Below, in pieces: positions 56,567 to 64,000 of a stretch of DNA of 64,000 bases (its first letter is position 1; each line of letters begins with the position of its first letter). The position numbers were made by a program, and so were the translations under genes. The DNA is from Geoalkalibacter sp. Its GTDB lineage: Bacteria > Desulfobacterota > Desulfuromonadia > Desulfuromonadales > Geoalkalibacteraceae. Under the pieces are notes generated by a model that saw nothing but the letters and a program-made list of their open reading frames with translations, ran no database searches and was not told the origin of the DNA. The stretch lies in NCBI RefSeq assembly GCF_030605225.1, contig NZ_JAUWAV010000020.1, positions 1 through 64,000 on the forward strand. The letters are read 5' to 3'.

Positions 56567-56827
56567 ATGTTTTTCATTCCTTTGAATCAGGTTGAAAGTG
56601 TCGAGTTGGTGGTCAATGCCCTGAAAATGGCGGGCGGCACGGCGGATTGCACCACCTGCCCGGCGCATCGCGTGTGCATGAAACAGTGCCTGAGCATCGC
56701 CGCCGCCGTCGAGCAAATGATCGCCGCCGGCACCCTGCCGAGCCTTGGCGAGGAACCTCCGGCACCAACCACACCCCCCGCCGAGATCGAGGGAAAAAAG
56801 GCTCCCGGCCTCAAGGTCATCAAGTAG
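56567..56827 (+). CDS. small cysteine-rich hypothetical protein
   Basis: The 86-residue protein starts MFFIPLNQVESVELVVNALK and carries CTTCPAHRVCMKQC, four Cys in the spacing C-x2-C-x5-C-x3-C. They could bind a metal or an iron-sulfur cluster. A Pro-rich segment and a Lys-rich end follow. ATG at 56567 has AAGGGA eight bases upstream. It follows DAHP synthase by 79 bases and may share its transcript. Its stop codon TAG lies inside the next intergenic repeat. I do not recognise a named family. Confidence 0.65.
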   Translation: MFFIPLNQVESVELVVNALKMAGGTADCTTCPAHRVCMKQCLSIAAAVEQMIAAGTLPSLGEEPPAPTTPPAEIEGKKAPGLKVIK

Positions 56828-56910
56828 GGGCGACGCATGCGTCGCCCCGGGTTCCTGCCGTAGGGGCGACCCGTTGGGTCGCCCTGGGCGAGGCAGCGCC
56901 TCGCCCCTAC
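56824..56910. repeat. dispersed palindromic repeat cluster
   Basis: GTAGGGGCGA (56824-56833) and TCGCCCCTAC (56901-56910) are inverted copies enclosing a second GTAGGGGCGA (56859-56868) and short palindromes such as CGACGCATGCGTCG. This is the look of a small intergenic mosaic element. It overlaps the last codon and stop of the preceding gene. Confidence 0.75.
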
Positions 56911-56946
56911 CCCCCATCCGGCCCGTGTGTTAGCCCGTCTACGCCG

Positions 56947-56975
56947 TTGACAGCACTGCCCAAAGGGTCTAGAAT
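56947..56975 (+). promoter_or_regulatory. sigma-70 promoter of serA
   Basis: TTGACA (56947-56952) and TAGAAT (56970-56975) are exactly 17 bases apart, 72 bases before the serA ATG. A perfect -35 and a five-of-six -10 make this the best protein-gene promoter in the window. Confidence 0.8.
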
Positions 56976-57046
56976 TCCGCCTTTGCGAAAGAATTTTCCA
57001 GGCTTGGGCAGCGTTTTGTCCTCCTTGCCGGAAACGAGGATTCTCC

Positions 57047-58645
57047 ATGAAGGTTCTGATCACCGACGAAATCTCCCAGGAAGGCCTCCAGCCCCTGCTC
57101 GATGATCCGCGCATCAGCGTGGATGTGAAACTCGGCCTGCCCGTGGCCGAACTGCACCGCCTCATCGGCGGTTATGACGCCATCATCACCCGCAGCGGCA
57201 CCCGCGTCGATCCGCCCCTCATCGACCATGCCCGCCGGCTCAAGATCATCGCCCGCGCCGGGGTCGGCATCGACAACGTCGATGTGGAGTACGCCAGCAA
57301 GAAGGGCATCATCGTCGTCAACGCCCCCTTCGGCAACACCAATTCGGCGGCCGAGCACACCCTGGCGCTGCTCCTGAGCCTGTGCCGCAACATTACCCTG
57401 GCCAATCCCAGCCTCAAGAGCGGCGAGTGGAAGCGCGCGCCCTTCACCGGCCATGAGCTCAAGGGGCGCACCCTGGGCGTCATCGGCCTGGGCAAGGTCG
57501 GCGGCCGCGTGGCCCTGCGCGCCAAGGCCTTCGAGATGGAAGTGCTGGCCTGCGACCCCTACATTTCGGAGAAGCGCGCCGAGGATTTCGGCGTCAAGCT
57601 GGTGCCTCTTGAAGACATCGTGCGCTACGCCGATGTCATTTCCGTGCACACCCCCCTCAATGAGGAAACCCGCGGCATGATCGGCGATGCCCAGTTCGCC
57701 GGCATGAAGGAGGGCGTCATCATCGTCAACTGCGCGCGCGGCGGGATCATCGACGAAACCGCCATGCTCGCCGCCCTGGACAGCGGCAAGGTGCTCGGCG
57801 CGGCCTTCGACGTGTTCAGCGAGGAGCCGCCCGAATCCGAAACGGTGAAGCGCCTCATCGCCCATCCGCGCATGATCGTCACCCCCCATCTGGGCGCCAA
57901 CACCTTCGAGGCGCAGAAGAACGTGGCGGTGGACGTGAGCCGTGAACTGGTCAACTACCTCGACGGCCGGCCCATGGAAAACGCCGTGAACATTCCGCGC
58001 TTCGACCCCGATCTCATGGAGCACATGCGGCCCTTCATGGGGCTGATCAGCCAGATGGGCGAATTTCTCTCCCAGCTCGCCCCGGCCAATCCCGACAAGG
58101 TCGTGTTCACCTACACCGGCAAATTGGCCCGCTACGACTGCGCGCCGCTGACCGTGTGCGGTCTTGCCGCCCTGCTCAACCGCCAGACCGAGGTCGACGT
58201 CAACATGGTCAACGCGCGCCTGGTGGCGCGCACCATGGGCATCGCCGTGGAGGAGGTGCGCACCACGGAAACCGAATCCTTCTCGAACCTCGTCACCCTG
58301 GCGATTCACACCCCCGAGGGTAAGCGCACCCTGGCCGGCACGCTCTTCGAGGGCATGGCCAAGATCGTCAAGATGCGCGATTTTCAGACGGATTTCACCC
58401 CCGAGCCGCACATGCTGGTGATCAGCTACGCCGATCGGCCGGGCCTGATCGGCAAGATCGGCACCATTCTCGGCGAGGAAGGGGTCAACATCGGCAACAT
58501 GAACCTGGGGCGCCGCGCCAAGGCCGGCGAGGCCATGGTGGTGCTGACCATCGACTCTCCGGCCCCCGATGCCGTGGTGGAGCGCATCGCCCAGGCGGTG
58601 GAGGCGAATTTCATCAAGCAGGTGCACATGACCACCGTGAAATAA
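57047..58645 (+). CDS. serA: D-3-phosphoglycerate dehydrogenase
   Basis: The 532-residue long-form enzyme oxidises 3-phosphoglycerate, the first step of serine synthesis. Key parts are ITRSGTRVDPPLID, the Rossmann motif GVIGLGKVGGRVALRA near residue 145, VNCARGGIIDE with the catalytic Arg, and the Glu/His pair further on (VTPHLGANTFEAQ). An intervening ASB domain leads to a C-terminal ACT domain (HMLVISYADRPGLIGKIGTILG), which probably binds serine. GAGG precedes the ATG by seven bases. A strong terminator follows. Confidence 0.96.
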   Translation: MKVLITDEISQEGLQPLLDDPRISVDVKLGLPVAELHRLIGGYDAIITRSGTRVDPPLIDHARRLKIIARAGVGIDNVDVEYASKKGIIVVNAPFGNTNSAAEHTLALLLSLCRNITLANPSLKSGEWKRAPFTGHELKGRTLGVIGLGKVGGRVALRAKAFEMEVLACDPYISEKRAEDFGVKLVPLEDIVRYADVISVHTPLNEETRGMIGDAQFAGMKEGVIIVNCARGGIIDETAMLAALDSGKVLGAAFDVFSEEPPESETVKRLIAHPRMIVTPHLGANTFEAQKNVAVDVSRELVNYLDGRPMENAVNIPRFDPDLMEHMRPFMGLISQMGEFLSQLAPANPDKVVFTYTGKLARYDCAPLTVCGLAALLNRQTEVDVNMVNARLVARTMGIAVEEVRTTETESFSNLVTLAIHTPEGKRTLAGTLFEGMAKIVKMRDFQTDFTPEPHMLVISYADRPGLIGKIGTILGEEGVNIGNMNLGRRAKAGEAMVVLTIDSPAPDAVVERIAQAVEANFIKQVHMTTVK

Positions 58646-58663
58646 GTGGTCCATGACTTGAGC

Positions 58664-58713
58664 CCACGAAAAAAGGGGCGGTTCCCGGTCGGGAGCCGCC
58701 CCTTTTTTCGTGG
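58664..58713 (+). terminator. long-stem terminator after serA
   Basis: A 23-bp stem (58664-58686 with 58691-58713, one G-U pair) has GGTC as loop. T6 lies inside the right arm, and five further pairs (CCACG/CGTGG) extend beyond it, the same architecture as at 53249. Confidence 0.9.
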
Positions 58714-58807
58714 CGGGGGCAAAATTGGAAATATTTAGCGACATCAGAAAAATAGAACAAAAGTTGGCGGAGAGATCTGGACAATTTTATCCTAAATAAA
58801 ATTCTGC

Positions 58808-58823
58808 TTGACAATCGGCCGAT
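58808..58823 (+). promoter_or_regulatory. -35 element with overlapping palindrome, candidate operator
   Basis: TTGACA (58808-58813) is directly followed by the perfect palindrome ATCGGCCGAT (58814-58823). A -10 is less clear (TTTTGT or TTGTTA near 58831-58838). The palindrome in the spacer is where a repressor would act on the acyl-CoA carboxylase genes. The rest of the 58714-58981 leader is AT-rich and shows no gene. Confidence 0.4.
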
Positions 58824-58981
58824 ATTTTAGTTTTGTTAGGGCTTTCAAGAAACAATGTTTTAAGTGTCTCCCAGGATTTTCTGCTCGGGCGCGCGCCGTT
58901 CCGCGGCAGGTCCGGCCGTCTGTGTGCGCCGGGTGAGGCTGTTCGCCAGGTTCGACACCAATTCTTTAGAGGGATGCCGAA

Positions 58982-60706
58982 ATGTCCAAAAAAGCCGTCA
59001 AGCCATCTTTGCAAAATCCGTTTGATCCGCCCGAGAAAGTCGAATTCACCATTCCCGGGGAGATCTCCCGTTCGACCGGCCCCTATGAAGAGGCGATGCA
59101 GGCCGGCTACGACCTGATCCAGCGCCCCATCAAGTCGGTGGAAGTCGGGCAGATCGAAAAGCAGCACTTCAAGAAGCGCATGACGGTCTGGGAGCGGATC
59201 CGCGTGCTCACCGAGGCGCAGCCCAACATTCTCTTCCAGAACTGGGGCAAGAACCTCGACGGCGCCTCGCTGGTGACGGGCATCCTCAACATCAACGGCC
59301 GTGATGTGGCCTTGTACGGCCATGATTTCACCGTGCGCGCCGGTTCCATCGACGCCACCAACGGCCAGAAACTCGCGCGCCTCATGTACATGGCGGGCGA
59401 AAAAGGCATTCCGCTCATCGGCATGAACGACTCGGCCGGCGCCTTCGTGCCCGCCGGGGTCGGCGGTCTCGACGGCTACGCCGAGGCCTTCACCGCCCTG
59501 CGCAAGATCAGCGGCGTGGTGCCGAGCATCATGTGCATGTTCGGCTTCAACGCCGGCGGCGGCAGCTACCTGCCGCGCCAGGGCAGCTTCGTCATTCAGC
59601 CCAGCGACACCTTTTTCGGCCTCACCGGGCCGGGCGTGGTCAAGTCGGTGCTCGGCGAGGACATCACCCCCGAGGAACTGGGCGGCCCCAAGGTGCACGG
59701 CCAGTCGGGCGTTGCCGACCTCACCGTGGGCGACGAGGTCGCGGCCCTGCGCACCGTGGTGCGCCTGCTCAGCTACCTGCCCGACAACAACAGCGTCATG
59801 GCGCCCTACCAGGAAACCAGCGATCCGCTGGATCGCAAGACCTGGGAAATCAACACCCTGCTGAAAAAAGCCTTCAATTCGCCCACCGGCTTCAACACGC
59901 CTTTCGATGTCTCCATCATCATCCAGCAGGTGTGCGATCACGGCGACTATTTCGAGATCCAGCCCGAGCGCGCGCGCGAGGTGGTGACCGCCTTCGGTCG
60001 CCTGGGCGGGCATGTGGTGGGGTTCGTCGCCAACAACTCGGCGGTCGCCTCGGGGCAGATCGACTGCGACTCGGCGCTCAAGATCGCGCGCTTCGTGCGT
60101 TTCTGCAACATCTACAACATCCCGCTGATCTTCATGGAGGACACCACCGGCTTTCTGCCCGGCCGCGAGCAGGAAGCGCGCGGCATCGTGCAGGCCGGGC
60201 GCTCCATGCTCGATTCCATCGTCGACGTGCGCACCCCGCGCATCCTGCTCATCCTGCGCAACGCCTTCGGCGGCGCCTACGCTTCCTACAACAACTACCC
60301 GACGGGCGCCGATCTGGTGCTCGCCCTGCCCACCACGCGCCTGGCGGTCATGGGGCCGGCGGGCAAGGAGTTCGTCTACAAGGACGAACTGCGCAAGATC
60401 CGCGGCGCCGTGCCGGGCATGATCAAGACCGGCACCCAGGAGCGCGTGGCGGCGGGAATGAACGGCGACGAGGCCAAGAAGGACGCGGAAAAAGCCGCCG
60501 CCGACTGGCTCAAGGCGCAGGAGGCCGCCCTCAATCAGCGCTACGAAAAGGAGCTGATGAATCCGCGAGAAGGTCTGGCCCTGGGCTCCATCTCCTCCAT
60601 CGTCATGCCCACCGACCTGCGCAAGGTCCTGGGCGAGAACCTGGCTTTCTTCCTGCGTCATTACAAGCCCTCGCCCATGGGCGGCGTGCAGCGCGAGTTC
60701 CATTAA
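58982..60706 (+). CDS. acyl-CoA carboxylase, carboxyltransferase subunit
   Basis: The 574-residue protein is a fused N- and C-half carboxyltransferase of the propionyl-/acyl-CoA type. The crotonase-like halves show [25 protein letters not shown] and [23 protein letters not shown], with the oxyanion-hole segment [14 protein letters not shown], and in the second half [18 protein letters not shown] and [14 protein letters not shown]. It transfers CO2 from carboxybiotin to an acyl-CoA; propionyl- or acetyl-CoA cannot be told apart. GAGGG precedes the ATG by eight bases. The biotin subunit gene begins 49 bases downstream. Confidence 0.88.
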   Translation: MSKKAVKPSLQNPFDPPEKVEFTIPGEISRSTGPYEEAMQAGYDLIQRPIKSVEVGQIEKQHFKKRMTVWERIRVLTEAQPNILFQNWGKNLDGASLVTGILNINGRDVALYGHDFTVRAGSIDATNGQKLARLMYMAGEKGIPLIGMNDSAGAFVPAGVGGLDGYAEAFTALRKISGVVPSIMCMFGFNAGGGSYLPRQGSFVIQPSDTFFGLTGPGVVKSVLGEDITPEELGGPKVHGQSGVADLTVGDEVAALRTVVRLLSYLPDNNSVMAPYQETSDPLDRKTWEINTLLKKAFNSPTGFNTPFDVSIIIQQVCDHGDYFEIQPERAREVVTAFGRLGGHVVGFVANNSAVASGQIDCDSALKIARFVRFCNIYNIPLIFMEDTTGFLPGREQEARGIVQAGRSMLDSIVDVRTPRILLILRNAFGGAYASYNNYPTGADLVLALPTTRLAVMGPAGKEFVYKDELRKIRGAVPGMIKTGTQERVAAGMNGDEAKKDAEKAAADWLKAQEAALNQRYEKELMNPREGLALGSISSIVMPTDLRKVLGENLAFFLRHYKPSPMGGVQREFH

Positions 60707-60755
60707 GCGCGGCGCGAATCCAAAACTTTAATGATCAGATTGGAGATAGAAACCC

Positions 60756-63656
60756 ATGGCTCAAACCGTTGATTACTACCGCAACAATCCCCTGATCCAC
60801 CGCGACCGCCGCCTCGGCCTGTCTTCCTCGGCCTGGGTGCGCTCCTTCGCCTGCGAGGATCTCAAGCCCCTCATCGTGTGCCGCGGCCCCATCCGCAAGG
60901 AGGCCATGGACGTCTTCGCCGAGATGGGCATCAGCCATTTCGGGATCCTGCTCTCGGAAAAAGACTCCATCGTCTATCCCAACGCCCTGGCCCCGGAGCT
61001 GCGCCAGCTCACCGATTCGCGCCGCGTGCACCGCGTGCCCGACTACACCGGCGCGAGCAAGGAGGAGCGCGTCGAGCGCATCCATCAGATCATCCAGATC
61101 GCCAAGGACAACGGCTACGACTCGATCTTCGCCGGCTACGGCTTCATGGCCGAGGACGAGGAATTCGTCGCCGCCATCGAGAAGGCGGGCCTGACCTTCA
61201 TCGGCCCCAACTCGCGCACCCAGGCCGATGCGGGCAAGAAGGACGAAGCCAAGCGCACCGCCCTGGAGGTGAACGTCAGCGTCACCCCCGGCATCAACAA
61301 CGTCACCGCGCGCACCCTGCTCAAGAAGCATCCCACGCGCAAGAAGCTCCTCGCCCTGGCCGAAGCGGAAGATCTCGCCATCGACCCGGCGCTGCTCAAG
61401 GATGAGAAACTGCCCGTGGAGGAACTGGCCGATGCCATCCTCTACGCCTCCTACGCCAAGGGCATCGACCTCTATTCCATCGAGGAGCTCTGCGCCCAGG
61501 TGCAGGCGGACGTCGCCGATATGTTCAAGAACTACCCCGGCAGCCGCGTGCGTCTCAAGGCCATCGGCGGCGGCGGCGGCAAGGGCCAGCGTATCCTCGG
61601 CGCCTCGCTGCTCATGAGCAAGAACCCCAGCGACAAGCAGATCGCCGAGGCCGCCGCGGAAACGCCCGCCATGGTGCGCGAGGTGCTCAACGAGGTCAAG
61701 GCGACGGGGGTTGGCGACAACAAGAACGTGCTCATCGAGCTCAACATCGAGCAGACCCGCCACAATGAAATCCAGTTGCTCGGCAACGGCGAATGGTGCA
61801 TCGCCCTGGGCGGGCGCGACTGCTCCCTGCAGATGCACGAGCAGAAGCTGCTGGAAATCTCCGTCACCCAGGAAGCCCTGGCCGAGGAAATCGCCAAGGC
61901 CAAGGCCGCGGGCCTCAGCGCCCAGGTCAAGGCCCTGGAGAGCGATCTCAAGGTGCTCAAGCGCATGGAGGAGGAATCCGAGCGCTTCGGTAAGGCCGTG
62001 GGCCTGGATTCGGCCTCGACCTTTGAGTGCATCGTCGATCGCGACCGCCACTACTTCATGGAGGTCAACACCCGCATCCAGGTGGAACACCGCGTGACGG
62101 AGCTGGTCTACAGCCTCAAATTCACCAATCCCAAGGACAAGAACGATTTCTTCATCGTCGAGTCCCTGGTCGAGGCCATGGCTCTTCTGGCCTGCCACAA
62201 GAAGCGCCTGCCGCGCCCCGAGCGCATCGCGCGCTTCGGCGCCGGCGCCGAAGCGCGTCTCAACGCCACCGACGCCTCGCTTTCGCCCCATGCCGGCGGC
62301 ATGATCCGCTACTGGTCCAAGCCCCTGGAAGGCGAAATCCGCGATGATCAGGGCATCTGCCTGCCCAACCCCGACACGGGCATGTTCATGCGCTACAAGG
62401 TGGCCGGCGCCTACGACTCCAACATCGCCCTGATTCTCACCAAGGGCGAGGACCGGCGCGCGAGCTACGAGAAGCTCGCCGAGGTGCTGTGCAAGATGAG
62501 CATCCGCGGCACCGATCTGGGCACCAACCTCGAATTCCACTACGGCCTGGTCAACTGGTTTCTCGGCCAGAACGTCATGGCCAAGCCCACCACGCGCTTC
62601 GTCGTGCCCTACCTGACCCTGGTCGGCACCCTCAAGGAAGAGGCCAACAAGCTCGATCCGGTGTTTGCCTTCCTCGATATGAAGAAGCACTACGCCAAGC
62701 TCATCGGCGAGGCCTTCGCCGATCAGCCCGAGGAGCTCAAGAAGCAGAGCAAAAACATCTCCGAGGTGCTCGACCGCAAGGGTACGCTGCTCACCCGTCC
62801 CATGGAGCGCCTGCTCGAGGATCCCCATCTGCTCTCGGGCTGGCTGAGCATCCACCGCCACAACTTCCGCATCGACGACGGCAAGTTGGTGTGGCTGCGC
62901 AATCCCCTGGTGATTCTCGATGAAACCTACGACTACCTCAACATGAGCTACGATCCCAAGGCCACCGCCGCCGAGGTGATCTGGGACCACGACAATGAAC
63001 TGCTGCAGAAGGGCCTGCGTTTCTACGCCACCCTGCGCGAGAAATTCAAGCTGGAGAAGGACGACTACTTCAAGCTCAACGAGATTCTGCAGAAGGACAA
63101 AGCGCCCAAGGGCTTCGACGCCCAGACCTGGGAGCAGGTGCGCTCCGCCCATTTCGGCTTCGAGGCGGGTCTGGAACTGATCGGCATGCTGTTCCTGGTG
63201 GGGGTCAACACCAACTTCTGGGATTTCCGCGTCGAGGACGATCTGGAGGTGACCATTCCCACCTACCTCAACGATCCCGATCTGCAGGCGCGCATGAAGA
63301 AGGTGCTGGTGCCGCCGCCGGCGACCAAGGCCGACGAAATCGTGGCGGTGTGCGGCGGCATGTACTACGGTCAGGAAGCACCGGGCCTGCCGGCGTTCGT
63401 CCATGAGGGCATGCACTTCGAGAAGGGTCAGCCGCTCTACATCATCGAGGTCATGAAGATGTTCAACACGGTGCGCGCGCCCTTCTCCGGCACCATCGAC
63501 AAGATCCTCATCACCAGCGGCGACGGGACCATCGTCGCCAAGGGTCAGCCCCTGTTCAAGATCACGCCCGACGAGAAATTCATCGAGGTCGATCCCAAGG
63601 AGCTGGAGCGCGAGAAGCGCGCCCGCACGAGCGAGTATCTCAAGGCGATTCTGTAG
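60756..63656 (+). CDS. biotin carboxylase-biotin carboxyl carrier fusion, unusual long form
   Basis: The 966-residue protein starts with a biotin carboxylase domain and ends with a biotinyl domain. ATP-grasp features are KAIGGGGGKGQRI near residue 268 and MEVNTRIQVEHRVTE near 433. The carrier end has IEVMKMFNTVRAPFSG, with Lys 901 as the biotin site. Compared with ordinary biotin carboxylase, about 65 extra residues lie before the glycine loop (roughly 180-265) and a charged helical insert lies near 370-415. About 300 residues between the carboxylase and the carrier are not recognised. Together with the upstream gene it would form an acyl-CoA carboxylase. Confidence 0.85.
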   Translation: MAQTVDYYRNNPLIHRDRRLGLSSSAWVRSFACEDLKPLIVCRGPIRKEAMDVFAEMGISHFGILLSEKDSIVYPNALAPELRQLTDSRRVHRVPDYTGASKEERVERIHQIIQIAKDNGYDSIFAGYGFMAEDEEFVAAIEKAGLTFIGPNSRTQADAGKKDEAKRTALEVNVSVTPGINNVTARTLLKKHPTRKKLLALAEAEDLAIDPALLKDEKLPVEELADAILYASYAKGIDLYSIEELCAQVQADVADMFKNYPGSRVRLKAIGGGGGKGQRILGASLLMSKNPSDKQIAEAAAETPAMVREVLNEVKATGVGDNKNVLIELNIEQTRHNEIQLLGNGEWCIALGGRDCSLQMHEQKLLEISVTQEALAEEIAKAKAAGLSAQVKALESDLKVLKRMEEESERFGKAVGLDSASTFECIVDRDRHYFMEVNTRIQVEHRVTELVYSLKFTNPKDKNDFFIVESLVEAMALLACHKKRLPRPERIARFGAGAEARLNATDASLSPHAGGMIRYWSKPLEGEIRDDQGICLPNPDTGMFMRYKVAGAYDSNIALILTKGEDRRASYEKLAEVLCKMSIRGTDLGTNLEFHYGLVNWFLGQNVMAKPTTRFVVPYLTLVGTLKEEANKLDPVFAFLDMKKHYAKLIGEAFADQPEELKKQSKNISEVLDRKGTLLTRPMERLLEDPHLLSGWLSIHRHNFRIDDGKLVWLRNPLVILDETYDYLNMSYDPKATAAEVIWDHDNELLQKGLRFYATLREKFKLEKDDYFKLNEILQKDKAPKGFDAQTWEQVRSAHFGFEAGLELIGMLFLVGVNTNFWDFRVEDDLEVTIPTYLNDPDLQARMKKVLVPPPATKADEIVAVCGGMYYGQEAPGLPAFVHEGMHFEKGQPLYIIEVMKMFNTVRAPFSGTIDKILITSGDGTIVAKGQPLFKITPDEKFIEVDPKELEREKRARTSEYLKAIL

Positions 63657-63684
63657 GAACGGGATTGGCGAAATACAGGCGGTT

Positions 63685-63761
63685 CCCCCGGGCCCGGTGC
63701 CCGGGGGCGCGACACACAGAACGACCCTGCCCCTCAAGGCGGGGTTTTTTTGTGTGTCGCG
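63685..63761 (+). terminator. double hairpin terminator after the carboxylase operon
   Basis: A 9-bp GC stem (63685-63693 with 63699-63707) is followed at once by a second hairpin. The latter has an inner stem (63724-63731 with 63738-63745), T7, and an outer 11-bp stem (63708-63718 with 63751-63761) that encloses the T run. Confidence 0.85.
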
Positions 63762-63788
63762 AACAGCAGGGGCGAGGGCGGAAGGGCC

Positions 63789-64000
63789 TTACACCGACCA
63801 GGCGTAATCGTCGCCTTCCACGCACTCGGCGGTGGCTTCCAGAAACGAGTGGGCCTGGGCGTCCTTGACGACTTCCGTGGCCCCATGGTTGATGGACCAA
63901 AGCGTTCCGCAGACGGCGCAGCTGAGAATTTCCTCGTCGAAGCCGTTGCTGCGGACGTCGATTTCGCTACGGTTTTCCATGCTTTTGCAGACGGGGCATT
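63789..64000 (-). CDS. zinc-ribbon-like small protein, cut by the window edge
   Basis: Read leftward, the frame is open to the window edge. The visible 70 codons end in TAA or equivalent at 63789 and contain CPVC, then about 24 residues later CAVC, so two CxxC knuckles form a probable zinc ribbon (CPVCKSMENRSE and ILSCAVCGTLW). An ATG at 63980 would lose the first knuckle, so the true start is probably beyond the window. The end reads CVEGDDYAWSV. Function unknown. Confidence 0.6.
   Translation of the reverse strand, partial: CPVCKSMENRSEIDVRSNGFDEEILSCAVCGTLWSINHGATEVVKDAQAHSFLEATAECVEGDDYAWSV

Overview
The window looks like part of a GC-rich deltaproteobacterial chromosome, most likely of the order Desulfuromonadales (Geobacter / Desulfuromonas / Geoalkalibacter type). 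This is inferred from the gene order around the origin, a haem c lipoprotein, a selenocysteine peroxiredoxin, FolE2-QueC, bactofilin beside parAB, and an unusual biotin carboxylase fusion. No CRISPR array, rRNA operon or complete insertion sequence was seen.

The replication origin lies near 24.4-26.3 kb. Genes to its left (gyrA-gyrB-recF-dnaN-dnaA) run leftward and genes to its right (rpmH-rnpA-yidD-yidC-mnmE-mnmG-rsmG-parA-parB-bactofilin) run rightward, so both blocks follow replication. A perfect 16-bp parS site sits between mnmE and mnmG. The far left holds an RND efflux pump, a five-gene leftward operon (pyk-queC-folE2-DUF2064-SDR), a dihaem lipoprotein, PBP1A, an orphan TAXI binding lipoprotein, nth, and the group gyrA-TPR-gpsA-cyclophilin, which ends in a strong terminator.

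The region 34.8-50 kb carries an alanine-type aminotransferase, gshA, a gamma-glutamylcyclotransferase-like protein, transketolase, an oligoendopeptidase, a NapH-like polyferredoxin, an exported selenocysteine peroxiredoxin coupled to a lipoprotein, and an Mla-type lipid transport operon. From 50 to 55 kb the genes are less familiar (SYLF protein, lipoproteins, ADP-ribosylglycohydrolase family, a probable transfer-gene fragment, a metallophosphoesterase). This patch ends at tRNA-Phe and may be the remnant of a mobile element. From 55.2 kb onward come a DAHP synthase, serA, and a two-gene biotin-dependent acyl-CoA carboxylase.

The most striking finds are two apparent amino-acid attenuators that standard gene calling misses. 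Upstream of the aminotransferase is a 28-residue reading frame with 11 alanines, a good ribosome binding site and a following intrinsic terminator. Upstream of DAHP synthase is a 29-residue frame with 7 Phe, 1 Trp and 1 Tyr, followed by mutually exclusive antiterminator and terminator helices. The gene just across the divergent intergenic region is tRNA-Phe itself. Phe leaders are a known class; an alanine-specific ribosome-mediated attenuator would be unusual.
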